This document shows positions 34,701 through 42,401 of a stretch of 64,000 nt of DNA, one piece after another (positions within the stretch are counted from its first letter, which is position 1; each line of letters begins with the position of its first letter). Source of the DNA: Niveispirillum sp943371025 (GTDB taxonomy: Bacteria > Pseudomonadota > Alphaproteobacteria > Azospirillales > Azospirillaceae). The notes beneath the pieces were generated by a model. That model ran no database searches. It saw only the letters and a program-made list of their open reading frames with translations, and was not told the origin of the DNA. Both the position numbers and the translations under genes were made by a program. Where the stretch lies: NCBI GenBank assembly GCA_943371025.1, contig CALRTC020000004.1, forward strand, positions 62,001 through 126,000, given 5' to 3'.

Positions 34701-36121
34701 AGGCGGGCGGGCTTCGACACGATCTCGAACCGGTCGGACGCCGCCGGCACCACGGTTTCCGCCCCGCCCAGCAGCAGGAAACCGCCGTCACGCAGGGCGA
34801 AATGGAACAGGGCCAGCACCCGCGCCTGTGCTTCCGGCATCAGGTAGATTAGAAGGTTGCGGCAGGAGATGAAATCCAGGCGTGAAAAGGGCGGGTCCGC
34901 CAGCACGTCCTGGACCGTGAAGATGACATGGGCGCGCAGTTCCTGCGTCACCCGATATCCTGTGCCATCGGCGATGAAGAACCGGGCCAGCCGCTCCGCG
35001 GAAACATTCCCGGCAATATTCGCCGGATACCAGCCGTCGCGCGCCGTGGCGACGGCATCTGGATCGACGTCGGAGGCGAAAAGCTGCAGCTTCATCGCCA
35101 AACCGGCCAGGGCGATCTGTTCCAGGAACAGGATAGCCAGGGAATAGGTTTCCTCCCCGGTGCTGCATCCGGCGACCCACAGGCGCAGGTGATTGTCCGC
35201 CGCCCTGCCCCGGATCAGGCCGGGAATGACGGTTGTGGCCAGCAGCTCGAACACTTTCGGGTCCCGGAAAAACTCCGTGACATTGATCAGCATGTCCTTG
35301 GCAAGGTTGTCGCGTTCTGTCGGATCGCGGCGCATCAGTTCCAGATAGTCCGGCAGACCGTCGGCGGCGATCCCCGCCATGGACATGCGCCTGTCGATGC
35401 GCCGCCGCAGCGTCCCCGGCTTGTAGAGCGTGAAGTCGTAGGGTGTATGGGTGCGCAGCAGGTCGATGATGCTGGTCAGGCCGTCCAGTCCCACACCGGC
35501 GGGGGGCGGATTGTCCAGGCGGTGGCGGCCGCGGATGATGTCCGGCATCGCGGCGACTGGCAGCACATGATCCACCAGACCGGTGGCCATGGCGCTGCGG
35601 GGCATGCCGTCATATCCGGCCTCCGCCGGTTCCTGCACGATCACCAGCCCGCCCGCCGCCTTCACGGCCCGCAGCCCCTGGCTGCCATCCGTGCCCGTAC
35701 CCGACAGGACGACACAAACCACCCGGTCACCGAAATCCCGGGCCAGTGAAGCCAGCAGGAAGTCGAAGGGCAGGCGGGCGCCTTGGCCGCGCGGTGGGGA
35801 TGTCAAGTGCAGGCGCCCGGCGACGACGGACAGATAGGCACCGGGCGGTATGACCATGACATGGCCGGGCAGTAATTCCATACCCTCGGTGATCTGCCGG
35901 ACAGTGAGGGCCGTGTGTGCGGCCAGAAGATCAACCAGCAGGCTGTCATGATTGGGGTCCAGATGTTGGACCAGGATGAAGCTGGCCCCGCCGCCATCGT
36001 CCAGTGCTTCCAAGAGGCGAATGGCGGCCTCCAAACCGCCGGCCGAGGCGCCGATAGCAACAATATCCATACCACTTGCGTGGCGTGAAGCGTCCTCAGA
36101 TTCCAGGATTGTGGGGGTCAT
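31793..36121 (-). CDS. CheB-CheR-PAS-histidine kinase-REC-FixJ fusion regulator
   Basis: 1442 residues from ATG 36121. Order: CheB methylesterase (15-200; GASAGG Ser, VQHLDPNH His, SGTGTDG Asp), CheR methyltransferase (210-480; WVAGCSTGEETYS), PAS-like region (515-625), coiled coil rich in EEL repeats (645-735), PAS (736-835), HisKA with ASHDLRQP (His about 865), HATPase with DTGVGV and NGLGLGLSIV, receiver 1 (LLLVDFNLPG, Asp about 1149), receiver 2 of FixJ type (CLLIDAYLPG, Asp about 1285; MTGSSDVPVAVAAMRAGA), and a LuxR/FixJ DNA-binding domain (LTKRQRQIMTMVLAG, 1378-1435). It joins input, methylation enzymes, phosphorelay and transcription output in one soluble chain. All key residues are intact. 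Box 4 lies in its promoter region, so self-control is possible. Confidence 0.92.
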   Translation of the reverse strand: MTPTILESEDASRHASGMDIVAIGASAGGLEAAIRLLEALDDGGGASFILVQHLDPNHDSLLVDLLAAHTALTVRQITEGMELLPGHVMVIPPGAYLSVVAGRLHLTSPPRGQGARLPFDFLLASLARDFGDRVVCVVLSGTGTDGSQGLRAVKAAGGLVIVQEPAEAGYDGMPRSAMATGLVDHVLPVAAMPDIIRGRHRLDNPPPAGVGLDGLTSIIDLLRTHTPYDFTLYKPGTLRRRIDRRMSMAGIAADGLPDYLELMRRDPTERDNLAKDMLINVTEFFRDPKVFELLATTVIPGLIRGRAADNHLRLWVAGCSTGEETYSLAILFLEQIALAGLAMKLQLFASDVDPDAVATARDGWYPANIAGNVSAERLARFFIADGTGYRVTQELRAHVIFTVQDVLADPPFSRLDFISCRNLLIYLMPEAQARVLALFHFALRDGGFLLLGGAETVVPAASDRFEIVSKPARLFRHVGRSRPGDFSFLMSAGDGIRALPRIGTGPGLSRQNALAELCRQLVMRDYAPAAILINRSHDCLYSLGPTDHFLRVPPGHPTQDLLAMTPPSLAVKLRAAIQRARQEKVRITIQGGQIRRDGDVIDFSIAVHPVTHEGEELMLVCFVDRAPPAMGSDSKAPLPPEGQAGSLARELDHTRAELEAAIRNLELAGEEQKAVTQEALSINEEYQSANEELLTSKEELQSLNEELTALNSQLQETLDRQRTTSNDLQNVLYSTDVATIFLDPELAIRFFTPATRSLFSILPGDVGRPLADLSSLAADGDLFADAQSVLQSRVPIEREIEARTGAWYLRRVLPYLTRDNQVEGVVITFVDITERRRVAEALRIAKRQAEMANRGKSHFLAAASHDLRQPLQTLILLQGILAGRTQAKQDRELLDRIGETIGAMSGMLNALLDINQIEAGVIATDLSRFPIDDLLCRMREEFSYHAHARGLRLRVVPCSVQVFSDRRLLEQMVRNLLSNALKYTRRGKVLLGCRRRADGISVEIWDTGVGVPEAEQQAIFEEHHQITQADGKPGNGLGLGLSIVRRLSGLLNHPVRVRSVPGKGSVFTIEILFNAQAATAPALPAPDSLEKDVAIPGNVLVVEDDPEVGDLLGMVLRDAGHRVLLAVDAGSAQRQMAAEGFRPDLLLVDFNLPGGTNGLDLLASLRRDLHRAVPGLLLTADISTETLRAIALRNELQLHKPVNPTTLLRTVQRLLAVPPLAVRMPEPSGGTGDGVTIHIIDDDALLRDSLHQSLEGQSWNLVDHASAEDFLAGPRRTGPECLLIDAYLPGMGGIDLLHHLRQAGVTTPAIVMTGSSDVPVAVAAMRAGAADFIEKPVSRTDLVASIRLALERVDDETKLATWHLDAARHIAGLTKRQRQIMTMVLAGHPSKNIAADLGICQRTVEHHRAAIMRRTGARSIPALARIALLADWNSSTKALEEK

Positions 36122-36222
36122 TGTGAAGTCACCGATCAAATATTTTCAAAAAATCCAATGCATGATAACATAATTTTACAACGAGTATATGGTAAACAGT
36201 AATTATGAATTACCGCTTTCGG

Positions 36223-36238
36223 ATTTAGGTATTTTCCG
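36223..36238 (+). promoter_or_regulatory. FixJ-like box 4
   Basis: TAGGTATTTTCCG, flanked by TTCGGA...TCCGAA dyad symmetry, in the AT-rich gap between the divergent giant regulator and dps; 56 bp before dps and 102 bp before the regulator. Confidence 0.5.
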
Positions 36239-36293
36239 AAACTTATATCGATCGGCTCCCTTATTTATGATCATCTGCTACAACGGGAGATCG

Positions 36294-36776
36294 ATGATGC
36301 ACTACACCCACAACACCCTGTCAGAAAATAGTCGTGGGCAATCGGTGGAACTGTTGAACAGGCATTTGGCTGCGGCCATCGATTTGCACGCGCAGGTCAA
36401 GCAGGCACACTGGAACGTTCGCGGCAGCAGTTTTTCCGCTGTGCATGAACTGTTCGATAATGCCGCCATCGAAGTGGGGACCTATGCGGACCTGATGGCG
36501 GAACGGGCCGCTGCCCTGGGCGGTACGGCCCATGGCAGCGTTCATGTGGCGGCTGAACGATCATTCCTCGTGCCCTATCCGTTGGGGGTAGCAGAGGCCC
36601 GGCAGCACATCTTTGCCCTGTCGCAGGCATTCAGCGCCTTTGGCCAGTCGTCCCGCGAGGCCATTGGCCTGTCCATTACCCACGGAGATCCTGTCACTGC
36701 CGACCTGTTCACCCAGGTCACCCGTGGCATTGATCGGCAGCTCTGGCTGATCGAATCCCACGAGGCGAGGTCATGA
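36294..36776 (+). CDS. dps: Dps/ferritin-like DNA-protection protein
   Basis: 160 residues. Dps dodecamers bind DNA and oxidise and store iron, guarding against peroxide. The intersubunit ferroxidase ligands are visible in LHAQVKQAHWNVRG (His, Trp) and LFDNAAIEVGTYADLMAERAAALGG (Asp, Glu). ATG 36294 is followed directly by ATG 36297; GGGAGA lies 3 or 6 bp upstream. The longer frame from 36189 adds non-coding-like residues. It is divergent from the giant regulator with FixJ-like box 4 between. Its stop overlaps the next start as ATGA. Confidence 0.9.
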   Translation: MMHYTHNTLSENSRGQSVELLNRHLAAAIDLHAQVKQAHWNVRGSSFSAVHELFDNAAIEVGTYADLMAERAAALGGTAHGSVHVAAERSFLVPYPLGVAEARQHIFALSQAFSAFGQSSREAIGLSITHGDPVTADLFTQVTRGIDRQLWLIESHEARS

Positions 36777-36961
36777 GCCCGGCTGTTCAACCCACGGCGA
36801 CCATCGCCGGGCGTGAGGCGCTTTCACGATGGATCAATGAGGGCGGAGCCTTGTCCCGGCCCGATACTGTCCGAAAACCGCCGCTTGACGGACAGGGAGC
36901 GATTTTCGGGATAGCGCTCCCTGTCCAGGCATTCAGGGAGATTGATGACGAATCCGGTTAG
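36773..36961 (+). CDS. Small ORF coupled to dps
   Basis: 62 residues starting in the ATGA overlap with the dps stop and preceded by GAGGCGAGG, which suggests translational coupling. Sequence MSPAVQPTATIAGREALSRW onward matches no family I know and has no membrane helix. It may be a real accessory protein or a chance frame. Confidence 0.4.
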   Translation: MSPAVQPTATIAGREALSRWINEGGALSRPDTVRKPPLDGQGAIFGIALPVQAFREIDDESG

Positions 36962-37075
36962 CGGACGTTGCTTTTATTCGCCAACTCGGCCGAGCCCGCA
37001 CCCAACCTGCCCTATACCGGCACAACACAGTGCCAAACGCCGGGCAAACCGCGCGACCGGTCACGGGGGGATTGA

Positions 37076-38589
37076 GTGTCGGAGAGGGGCATCACCAGCA
37101 TCGGCGGGCGGCGCAATGCGTTGGCCTTCTGGTTCGGCTGCGTCATCGTCACGGCAGGCGTGGTTCTGCATGTGCCCATGTATCTGATGGGGGCCGACAT
37201 GGGCTATGTCCTGGTCGGCATCGGCTTTGCCGCCTTCGGCCTGCTGCCCAGACAGCCGCCGCAGCATGAACGCATCATCGAAACCATCGCCCCGCCGGAA
37301 GATGCGCCGCTGACGCGGGCGCATTGGGGGATGGCGATGCTGCTGGCGCTGGCCCTGATCATCGACATCATGAAGCCGGCCAGCCTGGGCTTTGTCACGC
37401 CCGGCATGCGCGCCGAATATCAGGTGGGCAAGGCCATGGTGGCCTGGCTGCCGCTGGCCGCCTTGACCGGCACCGTCATCGGCTCCTTCGTCTGGGGGGC
37501 GCTGGCCGATATCTATGGGCGGCGGGCGGCCATCCTGTTGTCCTCCATCGTCTTTATCGGCACCTCGATCTGCGGGGCCATGCCGGATTTCTGGTGGAAC
37601 GTGTTCATGTGCCTGTTGATGGGGGCGGGGGCCGGCGGCATGCTGCCGGTTGCCTATGCGCTGCTGGCGGAGATCATGCCGACGCGCCATCGCGGCTGGA
37701 TGTTGGTGCTGATCGGCGGGATCGGGGCCGTGGGCGGCTATTTCGCGGCCAGCTTCCTGTCCGAACTGCTGCAGCCCGTCTATAGCTGGCGCATCATGTG
37801 GTTCCTGAACCTGCCCACCGGCCTGCTGCTGGTGATGATGAGCCCGCTGCTGCCGGAAAGTGCCCGGTTCCTGCAACAGATGGGGCGCGGGGCGGAGGCG
37901 CGGGCCATGCTGGCCCGGTTCGGCGCGGTCTCGCACAAGGTGACGGAGGATGAAGCGGCGGCCGATGCCGACCATGGGCATCTGCCGCCCGTGCAGGGCA
38001 AGCTGCTGGGGTTGACGGCGGCCCTGACGCTGGGCGCGCTGGCCTGGGGGCTGGTGAATTTCGGGCTTCTGCTCTGGCTGCCGGCCACGCTGGTGGAGGA
38101 AGGGTTGAGCGTGGCGGCGGGGCCAGCGGGTTGATCGCCAAATCCACCCTGATCTCCATCCCCGTCGTGGCCGTGGCCACCTGGCTCTATGCCCGTTGGA
38201 GTTCCAAATATTCCCTGGTGCTGATGATGGGGCTGATGGCCGCAGGCCTGGTGCTGTTCCTGCTGCGCAGCGCCGGGGGCGACCCGGTCTTCGCCCTGAC
38301 CTTCGTCATTGTCGGCTCGTCCGGCGTCATCTCCATCCTGCTGCCCTATACGGCGGAGAATTATCCGTTGCGCGTGCGGGCGCGGGCCACGGGATGGGTG
38401 GCGGGGTGCAGCAAGCTGGGCGGCCTGATGGCGCAGGGCCTGTCGGTGGCCGGTGCCGTGCCGGGCTTTGCTGTGGCGGCGGCGATGATCGCCGTGCCCA
38501 CGGTCGGCGGCCTGCTGCTGGTCGCCTGGCTGGGGCGGGAGACGAAGGGGCGGGATCTGCGGGAGTTGGAGCGGAGGCGGGCGGGGTAG
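37076..38589 (+). pseudogene. MFS transporter interrupted by a frameshift
   Basis: The GTG-started frame (37076-38134; GGGGGGA upstream) encodes helices 1-8 or so of a major-facilitator permease. It includes GALADIYGRRAAIL (motif A), LLAEIMPTRHRGWML and LPESARFL, placing it with the sugar/organic-acid symporter type. It stops just after LSVAAGPAG. The remainder (LIAKSTLISIPVVAVATWLY through RVRARATGWVAG to the end) continues in another frame from 38131 to 38589. Adding one G to the GGGG run at 38119-38122 restores a single reading of about 504 residues (VAAGASGLIAKS). It is either a true loss, a sequencing slip, or -1 frameshifting at the run. Confidence 0.85.
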
Positions 38590-38623
38590 GGGGCACGCCG
38601 TGCTTGACGTGCCCCCAAACGCC

Positions 38624-39925
38624 TTACCGCCTCACATACCGTTCCTCCAGCGCCCGCGCGCGGGTCTGGAGGGATTGTTCGGTACCGTTGATGAACACCT
38701 TTTCGGCCAGCACCGTCGGTTCCAGCGGGTCGCCGCCCCACAGGACCAGATCGGCGGGCTTGCCCACCGCGATGGTGCCGGCGCCCTTGTCGCCGAACAG
38801 GGCGGCGGGGCGGCTGGTGATGGCGGCCAGGGCCTTGTCCTTGGGCAGGCCATAGGCCACGGCCGTGCCCGCCTCAAACCGCACCTGACCGGCATAATGG
38901 CCGTCGGCCGTGGTGGTGATGATCACGGTCACCCCGGCCTTGTCCAACAGCGCGGCATTGTCCAGCCGTGCCCGCTGCGTCTCGAACCGGCCGGGCAGGT
39001 TGGTGGTGGGCTTCAGCACGACGGGCACGCCGGCCGCCGCGATCTCCCCGGCCACCATCCAGCCTTCCTCCGCCCCCAGCAGCACTAGGCGCAGCTTTTC
39101 CTCCTTGGCCAGTTTCAGGGCCAGGCGGATGTCGGCGGCGCGCGATACGGCCAGGAACAGGGGCGCCTCGCCACGCGCCACGGGGACCAGCGCCTCCAGG
39201 TCCTGCCGCGACAGGCTGTAATCGCGCGTGGCGCCCTGGTTGAAGGCGGCCTTGTTGGCGGCGTAGTGGCGCGCATCCTCCAGGGCGTTCTTCAGGATGG
39301 CGACGGACAGGCTGCGGCTGCCGCCGGCATTCTTGGCGGCACTTTCACCAAAGGGCAGGGCCACGCCGATGCGGGGGCGCACCACGATGTCCGGGGCCGT
39401 GCCCAGATGGATGATGGCGGGCTGACCCTGGAACAACGGGTCTTCGGCATGGCCGGCCGTGCCGCCATCATCGGCATGGGCATCACCATCGCCGAACGCT
39501 GCCGCCGGCATGATCACGGCCCGCGTGATCCCGCTGGCACGGGCCAGCGGGATCAGGCTGCTGGCCGGATTGACGGCATAGGACGGGTCGTAGGACACGC
39601 TGTAAGCCGGATTGCCGGCATTGCTGTCATTGGCCTGGGGCACCGCCCCCACCTCCTCGATCCCGATATCGGAGGAGGAGACGAACAGGCCCGGCGTCAC
39701 CACCTTGCCCTTGCCATCCACCAGCGTGGCCCCGGCGGGCACCGCGGCCCCGGGCGCGGCGGCGGTGACGATGCCGTCCTTGATGATGATAGTGGCGTTG
39801 GCCAGCGCGGGGCCTGTGCCCGTCATCAGGGTGGCGCCCTCAATGGCGATGGTTTCGGCCTGGGCGGCGGTGATGGTCAGGGCGGCCAGCGCCGTGCCCA
39901 GAAGGATCTGCTTCAGCGCGCGCAT
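38624..39925 (-). CDS. Amidohydrolase-like protein lacking the metal motif, exported
   Basis: 433 residues with signal peptide (ILLGTALAALTITAAQAET). It has the amidohydrolase fold edges: a beta-sandwich start (IAIEGATLMTGTGPAL), DGKGKVVTPGLF, and the end PAALFGDKGAGTIAVGKPADLVLW. Where active family members have an H-x-H metal site after PGL/PGVID, this one reads VSSSDIG, so the normal binuclear centre cannot form. It is coupled to its upstream neighbour (TGA and ATG share a base at 39925). It probably works as a non-catalytic partner of that protein. Confidence 0.82.
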   Translation of the reverse strand: MRALKQILLGTALAALTITAAQAETIAIEGATLMTGTGPALANATIIIKDGIVTAAAPGAAVPAGATLVDGKGKVVTPGLFVSSSDIGIEEVGAVPQANDSNAGNPAYSVSYDPSYAVNPASSLIPLARASGITRAVIMPAAAFGDGDAHADDGGTAGHAEDPLFQGQPAIIHLGTAPDIVVRPRIGVALPFGESAAKNAGGSRSLSVAILKNALEDARHYAANKAAFNQGATRDYSLSRQDLEALVPVARGEAPLFLAVSRAADIRLALKLAKEEKLRLVLLGAEEGWMVAGEIAAAGVPVVLKPTTNLPGRFETQRARLDNAALLDKAGVTVIITTTADGHYAGQVRFEAGTAVAYGLPKDKALAAITSRPAALFGDKGAGTIAVGKPADLVLWGGDPLEPTVLAEKVFINGTEQSLQTRARALEERYVRR

Positions 39926-41409
39926 CACTTCACCCCCGTATTCTTGAACACTTCCGCACCCGACTGGCCCAGTTCGAAATCGGACCGGGGCAGGGCGGGC
40001 GGGGCGGCGCGGTCATGGCGCAGCACACCATCGATGAACACCAGATCGGCCAGCGTGTAGATGCTGAACGGATTGCCGTTCCAGACCACCACATCGGCCA
40101 TCTTGCCGGGCTCCAGCGTGCCGGTCTTGTCCAGCACGCCGATGGCCTTGGCCGGATTGCGGGTGATCCATTCGATGGCCTCTTCCTCCTTGATGGCGAG
40201 GCCCAGATGGTTGCCCTCGGCCATGGCCTGGGCGGCTTCCTTGTTCAGATGCTGGATCAGCGTCTCATTGTCGGAATGGATGACGGCGCAGGCGCCGGCG
40301 CGATGCACGATGGCGGCATTGGCCGGCACCCCGTCATACGCCTCCATCTTGAAGCCCCACCAATGGGCCCAGGTGGCGATGCAGGTGTCGCCCGCCTTCA
40401 GCAGATCGGGGATCTTGTAGGCTTCGGTGGCGTGGTGGAAGGCGGCGACGTGGTAGCCGAACTCCTTGGCCACATCCAGCATCACCGACATCTCGTCGGC
40501 GCGATAGCAATGGTTCTGCACCAGGATGTCGCCTGACAGGACGCCGGCCAGCGTGTCCAGTTGCAGGTCGCGCTTGGGCGGGTCGCCGGGGCCCTTGTCG
40601 TCGCCGCCACCGCCCTTCTTCTGCTTGTCGTAATAGGCGTCCCATTTGCGGCGGTAATCGGCAGCCTCGATCCAGGCCTTGCGATAGCCGGCGACATTGG
40701 CCATGCGGCTGCCGGGGGCGCGGCCCTTGTCGCCATAGACGCGCTTGGGGTTCTCACCGCAGGCCATTTTCAGGCCATAGGGCGCGCCGGGGAACTTCAT
40801 CTCCATGGCGTTGCGGGCGGGCACGTTCTTGACCGTGACGCTGCGCCCGCCGAACAGGTTGGCCGAGCCGGGAAGGATCTGAAGGCTGGTGACGCCGCCG
40901 GCCAAGGCCCGCTCAAACCCCGGGTCCTGGGGCCAGAGCGAATGTTCGGCCCAGACCTGCGCCGTGTTGGCGTCGGTGATCTCGTTCCCGTCCGCATGCG
41001 CCCGCACGCCGGGGGAGGGGTAGACGCCCAGATGGGAGTGCATGTCGATGACGCCCGGCGTGATCCAGCGGCCGGCCGCGTCCACGATGGTCGCACCGGC
41101 CGGGACGGGCAGGGCAGCCCCCACCGCCTCGATCTTGCCGTCGCGGATGATGATTGTGCCGTTTTCGATGCGCTGGCCCGTGCCGGTCAGCACGGTGGCG
41201 CCCGTCAGGGCGACCAGACCGCTGGGCGGGGCCTGGTACCGGCTGGGGAACGGGTCCCGATCGGCGGCGGGGTCCAGCCCGCGCACCAGTTTCGGCTTGT
41301 CGTCGCCATCCTTGTCTTTCGACTGGTTCGCCGTCTGGCCCGTGGCGCAGCCAGCCAGCATCAAGGCCAGCCCCGCCACCATCAAGCTTCCGGCCCGCGT
41401 CCGTGCCAT
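39925..41409 (-). CDS. Imidazolonepropionase-like amidohydrolase, lipoprotein
   Basis: 494 residues from ATG 41409 (GGAGCGGGGG upstream). Lipobox LMLAGC (Cys about 20), so periplasmic and membrane-attached. Metal ligands are present: DMHSHLG, then ILVQNHCYRADEM, AAFHHATEAYK and the catalytic HSDNE. The C-terminal barrel end NPAKAIGVLDKTGTLEPGKMADVVVWNG is typical. Substrate unknown; exported relatives act on dipeptides or cyclic amides. A Lys/Gly-rich insert lies near residues 255-280. It is the first gene of a two-gene operon with the degenerate paralogue. Confidence 0.85.
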   Translation of the reverse strand: MARTRAGSLMVAGLALMLAGCATGQTANQSKDKDGDDKPKLVRGLDPAADRDPFPSRYQAPPSGLVALTGATVLTGTGQRIENGTIIIRDGKIEAVGAALPVPAGATIVDAAGRWITPGVIDMHSHLGVYPSPGVRAHADGNEITDANTAQVWAEHSLWPQDPGFERALAGGVTSLQILPGSANLFGGRSVTVKNVPARNAMEMKFPGAPYGLKMACGENPKRVYGDKGRAPGSRMANVAGYRKAWIEAADYRRKWDAYYDKQKKGGGGDDKGPGDPPKRDLQLDTLAGVLSGDILVQNHCYRADEMSVMLDVAKEFGYHVAAFHHATEAYKIPDLLKAGDTCIATWAHWWGFKMEAYDGVPANAAIVHRAGACAVIHSDNETLIQHLNKEAAQAMAEGNHLGLAIKEEEAIEWITRNPAKAIGVLDKTGTLEPGKMADVVVWNGNPFSIYTLADLVFIDGVLRHDRAAPPALPRSDFELGQSGAEVFKNTGVK

Positions 41410-41571
41410 AGCCCCCGCTCCGTTGTTGTCATTGAAACAATGGCGGGCAGTGTGGGGACGCAAAGCGTTACAAGTCAACGTGTTGGGGTGTAACGGCTTT
41501 GTAACGGATTGCGACGAACTGTGCCGGGGCCAGGGTTTAGAGAGGTTTTCCTTATGACCGGAATACCGCTC

Positions 41572-41690
41572 CGGCGGCGACCGCCGCCGCGCGGGCCCAT
41601 GCCCGCGTGAAGCCAAGCCGCGGATGCGGCGCCGGCGCTTGAGGAATTGAAAGCTGGAGCGTGTTTCCGGTCACCGGAAATACGCTCCAG
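41572..41690 (-). repeat. Multi-hairpin dispersed repeat, copy R4
   Basis: Read on the minus strand: hairpin A of 17 bp with one mismatch (41654-41690), spacer CTCAAGCGCCGGCG, hairpin B GCCGC/GCGGC with loop ATCC (41617-41630), linker TTGGCTTCA, hairpin C CGCGGGC/GCCCGCG (41590-41607), hairpin D CGGCGGC/GCCGCCG with loop GGTC (41572-41589). It fills most of the 296-bp gap between the toxin and amidohydrolase genes. Confidence 0.72.
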
Positions 41691-41705
41691 CAGGACATGA
41701 CAGGC

Positions 41706-42017
41706 CTATAATATCTGGTCCAGATTCCGCCGACCGTCGATGACCCGAACGATGGCAACCTGACGGACCGCGCCTTCGTCTGTATCCGGATGGGTTTCAT
41801 AGAGGATGAGATACGGCCCCTCGACCAGTGTTCGCGTACTGGCCCCAATGTCCGGACGTCGGGTGCCAAGCCGGGGATGCTGGGCCAGCAGATGGGTGCG
41901 CATTTCCAGCGCATCGTAGATGCGCTCTGCCGCCGCCGGATTTTCAATGCCAATGACTAGGTAAATGTCCAGCAGGTCCGTCCGGGCCTGCGGATACCAA
42001 ACCACCTCAACCGGCAT
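41706..42017 (-). CDS. RelE/ParE-type toxin
   Basis: 103 residues from ATG 42017 (MPVEVVWYPQARTDLLDIYLVIG). ParE-like pattern: W-x-x-x-A-x-x-D-L at the start, AAERIYDALEMRTHLLAQHPRLGTRRPDI in the middle and YLILYE/VAIVRVIDGRRNLDQIL at the end. ParE toxins inhibit gyrase and RelE toxins cut ribosome-bound mRNA; the R-x-x end favours ParE. The start overlaps the antitoxin stop by 11 bp, the usual antitoxin-toxin coupling. Confidence 0.85.
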   Translation of the reverse strand: MPVEVVWYPQARTDLLDIYLVIGIENPAAAERIYDALEMRTHLLAQHPRLGTRRPDIGASTRTLVEGPYLILYETHPDTDEGAVRQVAIVRVIDGRRNLDQIL

Positions 42018-42204
42018 GCCTGCTCGCCGCCCGTATTTCATTCAGACGCTGCCGGGCTTCCTGACGCAGCCTGTCAAAATCCATGGGTACGGCTATTCCA
42101 CTGGCTTTGCCGTCATCCCACGACTGACGGAGGCGTTTGATTTCTTCCTGCCGCAACTCGGATTCGTCAGTCGCGGAGAGACTCACCTTACGGATGTCGG
42201 GCAT
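42007..42204 (-). CDS. Antitoxin partner of the ParE-like toxin
   Basis: 65 residues, MPDIRKVSLSATDESELRQE onward. The middle EIKRLRQSWDDGKASGIAVPMDFDRLRQEARQRL is typical of ParD/PHD-like antitoxins, with a C-terminal helix that would wrap the toxin. It lies directly upstream of and overlaps the toxin by 11 bp. Divergent repeat R6 lies just upstream and may contain the operon promoter and operator. Confidence 0.78.
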   Translation of the reverse strand: MPDIRKVSLSATDESELRQEEIKRLRQSWDDGKASGIAVPMDFDRLRQEARQRLNEIRAASRHAG

Positions 42205-42269
42205 GAAATCCCTCCTTCATTCAAGCAATGATCTTGCTGCCAAGCCGCCTGAAAGTCCATCGCCTGGTG

Positions 42270-42383
42270 ATTTTGTCCCGGCATGCACATGACAAAATGG
42301 TTGAGGAGCCGGGCCCGGTGCCCACGGGCAGGCTTTGCGATACGCACGCGGTGGATGGCTTTTGGCTATCCAAAAGCCATCCA
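42270..42383 (+). repeat. Divergent multi-hairpin repeat, copy R6 (tentative)
   Basis: Stems ATTTTGTC/GACAAAAT (42270-42298), GCCC/GGGC region (42313-42329) and a 14-bp perfect TGGATGGCTTTTGG stem with loop CTAT (42352-42383). The order A-B-E and the GGCTT-x-x-C-G linker recall R1-R5, but sequence identity is low. The last stem lies 18 bp past the prs stop and may simply be its terminator. Confidence 0.4.
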
Positions 42384-42401
42384 ACACAGCTAAGGCCTTG
42401 C

